Source: Aureitalea sp. L0-47
GTDB lineage: Bacteria; Bacteroidota; Bacteroidia; Flavobacteriales; Flavobacteriaceae
Direction: 5' to 3'
Assembly: GCF_026126405.1 (NCBI RefSeq)
Contig: NZ_JAFMTQ010000006.1
Span: forward strand, 103,498 to 167,497
DNA: 64,000 nt
Part shown: positions 35,518 to 44,044 of the stretch, one piece after another
Layout: each line of letters opens with the position of its first letter
Numbering within the stretch: the first letter of the stretch is position 1
Made by a program: the position numbers and the translations under genes
Notes under the pieces: generated by a model
Databases searched by the model: none
Seen by the model: the letters and a program-made list of their open reading frames with translations, nothing else
What the model was told of the DNA's origin: nothing

Positions 35518-36354
35518 TTACATTTTAAAGGTAATGACCGGTAAGTCTGAATGATTTACCAAATCCTCACTTATACTTCCGGAGAAGAAATGAGCCAAAC
35601 CTTTGCGACCATGAGTTGGAATGGCTATCAGATCGGCATCTACTCTATTGCTATATGTGAAGATACCTTCTTCGATGGAGTAAGCGCTGTAATACACCAC
35701 GTCGTTAACGCTAAATTCGCCGTTTACACCAGCTTCTATAAAGAAATCGGCTACTTTTTCCTCCATTTCCTGAGTGCTTCTGAAACCATCTCCGGGAGTG
35801 TTTATGTAGACCAATCGCATATTAATGCCAAGCTTATCGAACAATTTCTTAGCCTTTAGGAATGAACTTACATTCTCCTTATCGAAATTGTTAGCAAAGA
35901 TCACTTTACCCATAGGTTCATTTCTCATTCTGTTCTTAACAACAAGTACAGGGATTTGAGAAGATCGAACTACTTTCTCTGTATTAGAGCCTACGAATAC
36001 TTCTTTTAATCCACTAGCTCCGTGTGATCCCATTACTATAAGATCTGCGTTGAATTCCTTAGCTACTGAATCGATCTCGTGGAATAATTTATAATTCTGA
36101 ACGGTTGTTTGTACTTCAATTCCTTTCAGATAGTCACGATCCAGGAAATCCTCAAAACGCTTCTCGGCTAATTTCATATAATACATAGCTTCAAATACTT
36201 CCTGGGAATCGTCCTTAGTAAGTACAGCCTGGGAAAGCCCCATCATGTGGAGTGCAACCAAGGAAGCATTGTGCGTTCTAGCCATTCTCGCAGCCACTTC
36301 CAAAGCGTATTCGGAATGTGTGGAGAAATCTATGGGTACTAAAATAGTTTTCAT
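35518..36354 (-). CDS. Universal stress protein, tandem domains, both with nucleotide motif
   Basis: 278 residues. The N-domain starts KTILVPIDFSTHSEYALEVA with motif MGSHGASGLKEVFVGSN. Unlike the other six universal stress proteins here, its C-domain also keeps a near-intact motif (IPTHGRKGLAHFFSGS). It lies 26 bp after the hpf gene on the same strand and should share its FNR-type promoter. Confidence 0.9.
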   Translation of the reverse strand: MKTILVPIDFSTHSEYALEVAARMARTHNASLVALHMMGLSQAVLTKDDSQEVFEAMYYMKLAEKRFEDFLDRDYLKGIEVQTTVQNYKLFHEIDSVAKEFNADLIVMGSHGASGLKEVFVGSNTEKVVRSSQIPVLVVKNRMRNEPMGKVIFANNFDKENVSSFLKAKKLFDKLGINMRLVYINTPGDGFRSTQEMEEKVADFFIEAGVNGEFSVNDVVYYSAYSIEEGIFTYSNRVDADLIAIPTHGRKGLAHFFSGSISEDLVNHSDLPVITFKM

Positions 36355-36380
36355 GTTATTTGGGTTTTGGTTTGCTAGAA

Positions 36381-36683
36381 TTAGTGATTAAAGGTGGTTT
36401 CTTTTCTTTTCTTAAGCTGTCTCGACAGGTCGTTTAAAGTCTCCTTAACCGCTACTTCAAAATTCTCTTCTTTTGATGAAGCGAATATCTTTGGCCCGGG
36501 AAGGCTAAGCTCGATCTCACAGATCTTCTTGCCCATAGCATCCTTCTCCTTTTCGAGTTTAAAATGAACGTTGGCGGAAATCAGCCAGCTGTACTTACTA
36601 GCCAATTTATTCAGCCTTTTTTCGGTAAACGCCGTAAGAGTTTCGCTCGTTGGCATTTTAACGTATTGAATTGAAATTGTCAT
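36381..36683 (-). CDS. hpf: Ribosome hibernation promoting factor / YfiA family, short form
   Basis: 100 residues. It begins with ISIQYVKMPTSETLTAFTEKRL, contains NVHFKLEKE and ends DLSRQLKKRK, all family hallmarks. It lacks the C-terminal dimerisation domain of long HPF, so it corresponds to the short type that blocks the 30S A/P sites and stores ribosomes in inactive form. It is the first gene of an operon with a universal stress protein, under an FNR-type operator. Confidence 0.93.
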   Translation of the reverse strand: MTISIQYVKMPTSETLTAFTEKRLNKLASKYSWLISANVHFKLEKEKDAMGKKICEIELSLPGPKIFASSKEENFEVAVKETLNDLSRQLKKRKETTFNH

Positions 36684-36706
36684 ACCTGTTGTGATTTAAT
36701 TATATT

Positions 36707-36749
36707 CAAATTTACTTTTCTGGTCATGGAAAAAATATGATACATGTCA
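36707..36749 (-). promoter_or_regulatory. FNR/CRP-type operator plus -7 box for hpf and a universal stress protein gene
   Basis: Palindrome TGATACATGTCA at 36738-36749. A consensus TAAATTTG on the reverse strand begins at 36714, 29.5 bp from the centre; predicted leader about 19 nt. Confidence 0.77.
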
Positions 36750-36903
36750 TATCGCTTGATTTCCAGCACTTCTCAAACGATACCGGCACTGCTGTTACAG
36801 GTTTCTAACGTTTGAATGTTTTCTGAATTGCATTACAATATTCCTGATTTTTATCATAGCCTCCAAACGCTTTATTGCTGAAATTTGAAGTAAACTATCG
36901 ATT

Positions 36904-37986
36904 ATGAGAGTTTTACTTATAATCGCAAGTATTTTTTTGCTTGCCTCTTGCGACCCGAATACCGAAAAGATCCAACCTGAAAAAATGGAACTAACCGAAT
37001 CGGTGTACGCTTCTGTGACCGTTCAACCCGATAGTCTCTATAAAGTCTTTACAACAGTAAACGGAATACTGGACGAGCTATACGTGGAAGAAGGGGATAG
37101 TGTTCGGAAAGAACAGGAATTACTCAAGATCGTCAATACAAATTCATCCTTAACGTCGGACAACGCGAAACTGGCCTACGAACTGGCACGCAATAATTAT
37201 TCAGGGCAGTCTGCACTTCTCAATTCCCTTATAGACAATATTGATGCGGCTAAACTGAAGCTTTCCAATGACTCCCTGAATTATTTCAGACAAAAGAATT
37301 TATGGGACCAGAAAATTGGATCCAAAGCACAATACGATAATAGCAAGCTGGCTTACGACCTGTCGAGGAATACCTTAAACCGACTTCAGAACGAATTTGC
37401 CCGAACGAAAGAAGAACTCCGAACACAACTGGAACAGGCAGAAAACCAGTACAAATCTTCCCTGGTCACCTTTGGGGATTTCACGATCCGGAGTAAGCTA
37501 CAGGGTACGGTTTATTCTGTTTACAAGAATCCAGGGGAACTGGTAAGCACAATGGAGCCAATTGCCACCATAGGTTGTTCCGATAAATTTATAATCGAAC
37601 TCCTGGTAGACGAAGTAGATGTGGTTCAAATCCGTGAAGGACAGCAATTGATCGTGGTGCTTGACGCTTATGGTGACAGAACATTCAAAGCAGAGATCTT
37701 CAAAATCCTGCCGGAAAAAGACTACCGCAATCAAACATTTACCGTAGAAGCGCGATTTCTGGATATTCCGGAGCGCCTATATCCCGGGCTTTCAGGAGAG
37801 GCTAATGTGATTATTGCTACCAAAAAAGACGCCCTGGTAATTCCCCGGGAGTACCTTATAGACCAAAACAGGGTGCTCACTGAGGCGGGTGAGGTGGAAA
37901 TTGAAACCGGACTAATGAACCTTCAATATGTAGAGGTGTTATCAGGAATTACAGCAGAAGACTGGATACAAAAGCCAGAACGATGA
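36904..37986 (+). CDS. HlyD/MacA family periplasmic adaptor lipoprotein
   Basis: 360 residues. Signal MRVLLIIASIFLLASC with the lipidated cysteine at 16. A biotinyl-lipoyl half motif (LYVEEGDSVRKEQELLKI), a coiled-coil hairpin (about 90-190), and the second half (GTVYSVYKNPGELVSTMEPIA) follow. By family it bridges an inner-membrane transporter to an outer-membrane channel. It overlaps the permease gene by 4 bp. No TolC-type gene is present in this window. Confidence 0.9.
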   Translation: MRVLLIIASIFLLASCDPNTEKIQPEKMELTESVYASVTVQPDSLYKVFTTVNGILDELYVEEGDSVRKEQELLKIVNTNSSLTSDNAKLAYELARNNYSGQSALLNSLIDNIDAAKLKLSNDSLNYFRQKNLWDQKIGSKAQYDNSKLAYDLSRNTLNRLQNEFARTKEELRTQLEQAENQYKSSLVTFGDFTIRSKLQGTVYSVYKNPGELVSTMEPIATIGCSDKFIIELLVDEVDVVQIREGQQLIVVLDAYGDRTFKAEIFKILPEKDYRNQTFTVEARFLDIPERLYPGLSGEANVIIATKKDALVIPREYLIDQNRVLTEAGEVEIETGLMNLQYVEVLSGITAEDWIQKPER

Positions 37987-39245
37987 ACCAAAGAAAGGTC
38001 TTAGTAACCATTGCAAAAACGCATTTGCTCAGTAAAATAAGGCAAACCGCGACTGCTGCTCTGGGTGTTACCTTCGGAATTGGTGCCTATATCACTCTCG
38101 TTTCCTTTATGACCGGTCTCAATAAAATGCTGGATGATATGATCCTCAACCAGACTCCCCACGTGCACATTTACAACGAGATACAACCTTCAGAAAAACA
38201 ACCTATTGCACTCTATAGTGAATTTGAAAATGCCATGAACGTGGTTCATTCAGTAAAACCAAAACAAAACCAGAATCGAATACATGATGCACTTCCCATG
38301 ATCAGTCATCTTAAAGGAGATCCTAACGTTCTGAGTGCCCTGCCACAGGTTCGGGCACAAGTATTCTATGTGGCGGGGTCCATAGAAATGGGCGGGGTGG
38401 TTACAGGTGTGAACATCATGGAGGAAGTGGAATACTTCAATTTTCGGGACTACATAGTGGCAGGTAAGCCCGAAGATCTGAAAAATACCAACAATGGTAT
38501 ACTGTTGGGTATTGGCATTGCTGAAACCATGTCGCTTAAAGTGGGCGACAGGGTACAGGTGACCTCAACGAATGGCACGGTCTTTCCGCTTAAAATTGTG
38601 GGGTTTTTCCAAAGTGGTTTGGCCGACATTGACAACTCCAGAAGCTATACCACTATTAAGACAGCACAGAAATTAGTAGAAGGCGCGGCTAACTATATCA
38701 CCGACGTAAATCTAAAACTTAAGGATATCTCCCTTGCACCAACTATTGCCCGGTCCATCGAACAGCAATTCAACCTGAGGGCGGTCGACATCAACGAAGC
38801 GAACGCTCAGTTCGAAACAGGTACAACCATACGAAACCTGATCACTTATGCCGTATCCATTACCCTGCTTATTGTGGCTGGTTTCGGAATTTATAATATC
38901 CTGAATATGCTTATCTATGAAAAGATGAACGACATAGCCATCCTGAAAGCAACCGGATTCTCGGGAAGTGATGTCCAATGGATATTCATTATGCAGGCGC
39001 TCATTATTGGAATCGTAGGTGGTATCTTAGGCCTGCTAATCGGGATCGGTCTTGCTCATCTTATCGATGGAATCCCATTCGAAACTGAAGCCCTTCCTAC
39101 CGTTACAACCTATCCGGTAAATCACAATCCGTGGTATTATGCCATCGGTATCACCTTTGCTATAGTATCGACTTTTTTCGCCGGCTACCTCCCATCGCTC
39201 AGGGCAAAACGAGTTGATCCGGTTAAGATCATTAGAGGTCAATGA
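37983..39245 (+). CDS. ABC transporter permease, FtsX/LolE type
   Basis: 420 residues. One N-terminal helix (ALGVTFGIGAYITLVSFM) precedes a large periplasmic domain, then three C-terminal helices. FtsX-family motifs are present: LNMLIYEKMNDIAILKATGFSG and a final PSLRAKRVDPVKIIRGQ. It works with the adaptor upstream and the ATPase downstream as a MacAB-like or LolCDE-like exporter. Substrate is unknown. Confidence 0.92.
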   Translation: MNQRKVLVTIAKTHLLSKIRQTATAALGVTFGIGAYITLVSFMTGLNKMLDDMILNQTPHVHIYNEIQPSEKQPIALYSEFENAMNVVHSVKPKQNQNRIHDALPMISHLKGDPNVLSALPQVRAQVFYVAGSIEMGGVVTGVNIMEEVEYFNFRDYIVAGKPEDLKNTNNGILLGIGIAETMSLKVGDRVQVTSTNGTVFPLKIVGFFQSGLADIDNSRSYTTIKTAQKLVEGAANYITDVNLKLKDISLAPTIARSIEQQFNLRAVDINEANAQFETGTTIRNLITYAVSITLLIVAGFGIYNILNMLIYEKMNDIAILKATGFSGSDVQWIFIMQALIIGIVGGILGLLIGIGLAHLIDGIPFETEALPTVTTYPVNHNPWYYAIGITFAIVSTFFAGYLPSLRAKRVDPVKIIRGQ

Positions 39246-39246
39246 T

Positions 39247-39924
39247 ATGAACAGCGTACTTGAAGCGAGACATATCGACAAATATTTCAGGAAACCCGTT
39301 GAATTCCACGTGTTAAAGGACATCAATCTTGCGGTGAAACGCGGAGAATTTGCTACGGTGATGGGAAAATCGGGATGCGGTAAGTCGACCTTACTATATA
39401 TCCTTTCCACCATGGACACAGACTATAACGGGGAGCTATGGCTCAAGGGCGAACTCGTTACCGGCCTGGAATCTGATCGTTTGTCGCATATCCGAAACAA
39501 GTACCTGGGATTTGTTTTTCAGTTTCATTATTTACTTTCTGAATTCACCGTGCTGGAGAATGTAATGCTGCCAGCAAAGAAGCTGGCGGTTAAAACGGCC
39601 GAAGAGATCAGGGAAGATGCGATGCAGAAATTAAGGATACTCGAAATAGATCATCTGGCTAAGAAGCGGGCGAATCGGATTTCGGGAGGTGAGAAGCAAC
39701 GTGTGGCTATTGCACGGGCACTAATAAATGACCCCATCATACTTATGGGCGATGAACCCACCGGAAACTTGGACAGTCAGAATGCTGAAAATGTATTTCA
39801 GATATTTAAAAAGCTGAGTGACGAACAAGGGCTATCCTTACTCATTGTAACGCATGATCTTGATTTCGCTAAAAGGACGGATCGTATCATAAGTATGGGG
39901 GATGGTAAGATTTTGGTTTCGTAG
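39247..39924 (+). CDS. ABC transporter ATP-binding protein, MacB/LolD type
   Basis: I take the ATG at 39247 (MNSVLEARHIDKYFRKP), 1 bp after the permease stop. Walker A is GKSGCGKST, the signature RISGGEKQRVAIARAL, Walker B LMGDEPTGNLD and the H-loop IVTHDLDFA. All are intact, so the ATPase should be active. It completes the exporter operon. Confidence 0.94.
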   Translation: MNSVLEARHIDKYFRKPVEFHVLKDINLAVKRGEFATVMGKSGCGKSTLLYILSTMDTDYNGELWLKGELVTGLESDRLSHIRNKYLGFVFQFHYLLSEFTVLENVMLPAKKLAVKTAEEIREDAMQKLRILEIDHLAKKRANRISGGEKQRVAIARALINDPIILMGDEPTGNLDSQNAENVFQIFKKLSDEQGLSLLIVTHDLDFAKRTDRIISMGDGKILVS

Positions 39925-39979
39925 AATGTTGCGAAATCCAATGGTTTCTCAGTGCAAATCAAAAAGTGAATACTGCGTA

Positions 39980-40030
39980 TTCTTTTTTTTTTCCCTCAAG
40001 CTTAACGAAATGAATTTCGTACGCTTTCGG
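39980..40030. repeat. Nested hairpin downstream of tRNA-Pro(GGG)
   Basis: Inner perfect inverted repeat ACGAAAT / ATTTCGT (40005-40020) is flanked by a pyrimidine run (39980-39994) and a matching purine-rich run (40028-40040). The same design lies after the other tRNA-Pro gene at 63829-63884. Confidence 0.55.
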
Positions 40031-40035
40031 AAATA

Positions 40036-40065
40036 AAAAAGTGATTCATTTCTGAATCACTTTTT
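40036..40065. terminator. Terminator after tRNA-Pro(GGG)
   Basis: Thirteen-bp stem AAAAAGTGATTCA / TGAATCACTTTTT with a TTTC loop. It is symmetric enough to end transcription from both sides: the tRNA on the reverse strand and the ABC operon on the forward strand. Confidence 0.85.
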
Positions 40066-40069
40066 GGTT

Positions 40070-40147
<78 letters not shown>

Positions 40148-40220
40148 AAATTGAATGCAAAAATAATGAATTTCAAAGGTTCAGCAAGTGGTTAGTAGTT
40201 CTTTTCTTTTTATGGTTTCC

Positions 40221-40255
40221 TCAAAACAAAAAATAGCGACAATTAAGCCGCTATT
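40221..40255 (-). terminator. Terminator of the SQR-TusE-DsrE operon
   Basis: Stem AATAGCG / CGCTATT (40232-40255) with a 10-nt loop and a T-rich tail on the reverse strand. Confidence 0.75.
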
Positions 40256-40300
40256 CTTTGCAAATAAATCAATCAACTAAAGGTAACAACTATAAATACC

Positions 40301-40777
40301 TTAGATAAATAATAAATGTGTTCCTTCCTGGTCGGCTCTTGAATAGAAATCACCTATGGTGATTATACCGTCCAGTTCATCGATAAAATCTTCTCTTTCC
40401 AAATGGAACATATCCACCGCAAGTTTGCAACCCCAAAGCTTACATCCGGAATCCGAGAGTATTTCAAGGAACTCCCCTACCGGTGGCATATCCAGTTTCT
40501 CCATTTCCTTCTTCATCATTTTTGTGGCAAATGCCTCCATACCGGGCAGTCCTCCAAGCATTGTTGGTATGTGCATTGCAGGGTTACCCACGGTTGCTAC
40601 GTGTAAGTGTTCCAGTTTTTTCTTCTGAACTGCTTCCAGGCCGAAGAAGGTAAAAAATATCTCCGCATCGATACCTTCCATTCTAGCTCCATTAGCCATA
40701 ACAAATGCTGCATAGGCATTCTCAATAGTTCCTTTTGAAAGGATGAAAAGCATCTTTTTTACTTTAGTTTCTCCCAT
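40301..40777 (-). CDS. DsrE/DsrF/DrsH-like sulfur-relay family protein
   Basis: 158 residues. It begins KKMLFILSKGTIENAYAAFVMANGA and has paired cysteines in SGCKLWGCKLAVDMF (about residues 110-118). This cysteine segment resembles DsrE2-type proteins that carry persulfide sulfur. It is the last gene of the operon SQR, TusE-like, DsrE-like. Location is probably cytoplasmic; a role in handling sulfur from sulfide oxidation is inferred from the neighbours. Confidence 0.87.
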   Translation of the reverse strand: MGETKVKKMLFILSKGTIENAYAAFVMANGARMEGIDAEIFFTFFGLEAVQKKKLEHLHVATVGNPAMHIPTMLGGLPGMEAFATKMMKKEMEKLDMPPVGEFLEILSDSGCKLWGCKLAVDMFHLEREDFIDELDGIITIGDFYSRADQEGTHLLFI

Positions 40778-40811
40778 GATATGAGTTTTATCCTGTTTAT
40801 TTTATTCGTTC

Positions 40812-41120
40812 TTAAATACAGCTCTTAGGCTTAGGTATACCTGCAATAAGAGTGGAAACTTTAAGTGGTCCACCCGGGAACAAGCTGTAGAATTCCTTCA
40901 CATTGATCACCCCGCTTTTCTTAATACCACGAATAGAGAGGGCCTCTTCCTTATGATGCTTATCCTGAAGATAGTCTATTACCTCCCAATGCCTATCGGT
41001 GAGTGTAATATTCTTCTCAGCCGCAAGTTCCTGGCCTACTTCCCGGTTCCACTGACTAAAATCGAGCAGATACCCTTCTTCGTTAACATCTATTTCTCTT
41101 TGTGCGATCATTTTTTTCAT
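40812..41120 (-). CDS. TusE/DsrC family sulfur relay protein
   Basis: 102 residues. DRHWEVIDYLQDKHH, FPGGPLKVSTLIAGIPKP and the C-terminal KSCI are family signatures. The penultimate cysteine is present, but the second cysteine of true DsrC, about ten residues earlier, is absent, so it is of the single-cysteine TusE-like type. It would receive a persulfide from the DsrE-like partner. It lies 12 bp after the SQR gene and 34 bp before the DsrE-like gene. Confidence 0.9.
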   Translation of the reverse strand: MKKMIAQREIDVNEEGYLLDFSQWNREVGQELAAEKNITLTDRHWEVIDYLQDKHHKEEALSIRGIKKSGVINVKEFYSLFPGGPLKVSTLIAGIPKPKSCI

Positions 41121-41132
41121 GGTCTTCTATAA

Positions 41133-42380
41133 TTATGAATTAACAGTTTCTAGTTTTTTTCCCTTTTCATTCATTTTTGCCGGAACAAATGGTATTGGCA
41201 CTCCTTTCAGCAACATATTCCAATACACCCAACGGAATGCCAGCTTACCCATGTGGTTAAAGCGGCTTTCCTTCAGCAGGCGTAATGGGCCGATTCCCGG
41301 AATTGGAAACGTCCCCTCAACAGGTTCGTGCTCATAGTTGAAATCGATCAATAAGGCTTTGCCATTACCAGTCTCCACGAAGCAATTCGCATGACCGTCA
41401 AATTCTTCTTCCAATTCATCTCCCTTAATATAGCTCAGGATGTTATCGGTAAGAATCTCTGCTTCAAAGTGAGCAACCGATCCCGCTTTTGAGGTAGGAA
41501 TGTTGGTCGCATCACCAATTACGAACATATTTTCGTATTCCTTGCTTTGCAGAGTGCCCTTATGAGTAGGTATGAAATTCAAGTCATCTCCCAAACCAGA
41601 ACGTTCTATCACCGAATCTCCCATATTCGTAGGAACGGTAACTAGCAGATCGTATTCAACTTCTACATCAGCATAGTCTATGATCTTGTTGTTCTCATAG
41701 TCCACCCTTTCTATGTTAAAGCTCGTGACCTCATTAATATTTTTTTCATTTAGTAAGTAATCCAACGCTTTTGCCGCTCGGGGCTTCGTAAAGGCACCAT
41801 CCAAGGGAGTAACGTAAGTGATATCAACTTTGTCTCGCATTCCCTTATTCTTGAAATAAGAATCGGCAAGGAAAGCAAATTCCAATGGAGCTACGGGACA
41901 TTTAATAGGCATTTCAGTGATATGAACTACTAGTTTACCACCCTCAAATTCGCGTAATTTATCGCGCAATCCCTTTGCGCCTTCATAGGTGTAGAAATCG
42001 AAGATGTTCTTATGCCACATGGGGCCATCCATACCTTCAGTTTCGTCCGGCGCAATGGTTGAACCAGTGGCTACAATTAGAATATCATAACCTAAACTCT
42101 CTCCACCTTCCAGCTTCACGCTGTTCGCTTCCGGTTGAATGAGTTCGATTTTTTTCTGAATATAATTTACCGATTTGGGAACGAATTTGGTTCCGTCCTT
42201 CTTCACCTGATCTTCTGTGTAAATATCAAATGGTAAAAACAAGAATCCCGGTTGATAATAATGTGTTTTGTGCTGGTCTACTACAGTGATCTGCCAATCA
42301 TTTTTTGAAAGTTTCTTGGATAAATGATTGGCCATCATCGTGCCGGCAGTTCCGGCTCCAAGAATTACAAGATTTTTCAT
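41133..42380 (-). CDS. sqr: Sulfide:quinone oxidoreductase-like FAD protein
   Basis: The start at 42380 places the FAD motif at the N-terminus (MKNLVILGAGTAGTMMANHL). The segment VVDQHKTHYYQPGFLFLPF, a cysteine in MPIKCPVAPLEFAF, and SVAHFEAEILTDNIL match SQR-type oxidoreductases. It would oxidise sulfide and deliver electrons to the quinone pool at the membrane surface. It heads the operon with TusE- and DsrE-like genes, which supports a sulfur role, and has an FNR-type promoter. Confidence 0.86.
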   Translation of the reverse strand: MKNLVILGAGTAGTMMANHLSKKLSKNDWQITVVDQHKTHYYQPGFLFLPFDIYTEDQVKKDGTKFVPKSVNYIQKKIELIQPEANSVKLEGGESLGYDILIVATGSTIAPDETEGMDGPMWHKNIFDFYTYEGAKGLRDKLREFEGGKLVVHITEMPIKCPVAPLEFAFLADSYFKNKGMRDKVDITYVTPLDGAFTKPRAAKALDYLLNEKNINEVTSFNIERVDYENNKIIDYADVEVEYDLLVTVPTNMGDSVIERSGLGDDLNFIPTHKGTLQSKEYENMFVIGDATNIPTSKAGSVAHFEAEILTDNILSYIKGDELEEEFDGHANCFVETGNGKALLIDFNYEHEPVEGTFPIPGIGPLRLLKESRFNHMGKLAFRWVYWNMLLKGVPIPFVPAKMNEKGKKLETVNS

Positions 42381-42427
42381 GCTGGTGTATTTTACAATTG
42401 GGAACAATTCCCCTTGTTTTTCGAGGA

Positions 42428-42470
42428 TAAAATTAAAGTCAGTATTCAGAATGAATTATGATAAATGTCA
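42428..42470 (-). promoter_or_regulatory. FNR/CRP-type operator plus -7 box for the SQR operon
   Basis: Palindrome TGATAAATGTCA at 42459-42470. TAATTTTA on the reverse strand begins at 42435, exactly 29.5 bp from the centre. Predicted leader about 43 nt. Confidence 0.75.
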
Positions 42471-42496
42471 TAAGGACAATTACACCCTCGAAATCA

Positions 42497-42539
42497 TGAT
42501 GAATGTCATATTTCCTCATCTAATCCGTAGATAGCTTTG
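42497..42539 (+). promoter_or_regulatory. FNR/CRP-type operator plus -7 box for the FadL-like gene
   Basis: Palindrome TGATGAATGTCA at 42497-42508. A full-consensus TAGCTTTG begins at 42532, 29.5 bp from the centre; leader about 83 nt. This second site lies 27 bp beyond the SQR site, so each divergent promoter has its own operator. Confidence 0.78.
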
Positions 42540-42626
42540 TGGCTACAATTAAGAATAATAACGACGGCTATTCATTGGATTCAAATCCTAAGGACTGTTT
42601 TCGGGATAGCTATTAAACCATAAATC

Positions 42627-43952
42627 ATGAGAAATATTCTTAGTATTCTTACCTTCCTCTTTTCACTCGCTGTGTACTCACAAGCGGGTCACATCATGCA
42701 AGGTGTTGGTGCGGTCAATATGTCAATGGGTGGTGCCGCCACAGGGCAACCCACGGATATTTCGGGGGCTCTTCACTGGAACCCGGCAACCATTTCTTCT
42801 TTCGATAGCGATATACTGAAGCTGGATATAGGGTTGTTCTTCTCTTCTCCTGAACTGAGTTCTACCGTGCCTGTATTCGATAGCATGGGTATGCCAACAG
42901 GACAGTTCTTTAGTGGTGTTACTGAAGACGACAGAGGAGTATCTCCACTACCTAACATTGCAATGGTTTGGGGTGCATCCGATAGTAAACATACCTTCGG
43001 TGCTTCCGCTTTCGGAATCAGTGGATTTGGGGTCACCTTCCCGGAAAATGCTATGAACCCTATCAACGCGCCACAAAATTTTGGTGGTTTCGGACGAATT
43101 GAATCAGACTATAGCCTGTTGCAACTTGGTTTCACATGGGCATACCAGATCTCGGAACAATTCTCCATTGGTGTGCAACCTACCTTTAACTATGCCACCC
43201 TGGAATTAATGCCTAACCCAACAGCCAACCCAACCGCATTTGGTTATCCATCTACCGATAAAGCCACAGCACTTGGATTTGGTGGTCAAATAGGACTTTA
43301 CTACGACACAGGAGTAGGATTTAAATTTGGTACATCTTATAAAACCATGCAGTCTTTTGGTGATTTCGAATTGGAAAACACTTACTTAAATGGTGCAACC
43401 AATACCAATGATCTGGCACTCGATTATCCGGCAATCTGGTCGTTCGGAGCAGGATTTTCCGAAGGAGACTTTGATATAGCTTTAGATTACCGCATTGTGG
43501 ATTATGAAAACACAGACGGTTTCTCAGAAACAGGATGGACACAAACAGCTTCTGTAGCAGGATTTGGATGGAAAAACATCAGTGTTATTTCTGCAGGTGT
43601 TCAGTATAAAGGTGTGGACAGGTTACCACTACGGCTTGGATATACTTACAGTTCAAACCCAATCGAAAGTGATGTAGCTTTCTTCAATGTGCCGGCAACT
43701 GCCATCATTGAAAATGCTTTCCAATTCGGATTGAGCTACGAGGTTAACGACGCAATTAAACTGGACGGAGTATTCCACTACGGTGCGAGCAACGGAGCCA
43801 CTTCAGGTCCATTACTCAACCCAATGTTCATCTCCAATTTCCCACCTTATGGAGCAATACCAGGAAGTGAAGTTTCATACGATATGACCACCTCTTTGGT
43901 AATGGTTGGAGCCAGTTATACCTTCAAAACCAAAACAGAACAAACAGAATAA
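42627..43952 (+). CDS. OmpP1/FadL family outer membrane transporter
   Basis: 441 residues with signal peptide (MRNILSILTFLFSLAVYSQA). The N-terminal hatch shows GVGAVNMSMGGAATGQPTD and HWNPATISSF, the family pattern. Alternating beta strands follow, ending in a typical aromatic-containing last strand (VMVGASYTFK). By family it lets hydrophobic molecules cross the outer membrane. Its placement opposite SQR in the same regulon suggests uptake of a hydrophobic or sulfur compound, which is inference. Confidence 0.92.
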   Translation: MRNILSILTFLFSLAVYSQAGHIMQGVGAVNMSMGGAATGQPTDISGALHWNPATISSFDSDILKLDIGLFFSSPELSSTVPVFDSMGMPTGQFFSGVTEDDRGVSPLPNIAMVWGASDSKHTFGASAFGISGFGVTFPENAMNPINAPQNFGGFGRIESDYSLLQLGFTWAYQISEQFSIGVQPTFNYATLELMPNPTANPTAFGYPSTDKATALGFGGQIGLYYDTGVGFKFGTSYKTMQSFGDFELENTYLNGATNTNDLALDYPAIWSFGAGFSEGDFDIALDYRIVDYENTDGFSETGWTQTASVAGFGWKNISVISAGVQYKGVDRLPLRLGYTYSSNPIESDVAFFNVPATAIIENAFQFGLSYEVNDAIKLDGVFHYGASNGATSGPLLNPMFISNFPPYGAIPGSEVSYDMTTSLVMVGASYTFKTKTEQTE

Positions 43953-43973
43953 TATCTCAATTGGTTAAAAGCT

Positions 43974-44026
43974 GAACTATTTAAAGGCCGGTCAGGCTGG
44001 TCTTTAAATAGTTCTTTATTTTTACA
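43974..44026 (+). terminator. Terminator after the FadL-like gene
   Basis: Thirteen-bp perfect stem GAACTATTTAAAG / CTTTAAATAGTTC (43974-44014), followed by a T-rich tail. Confidence 0.9.
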
Positions 44027-44044
44027 AAACAATTTTTTAATTGA

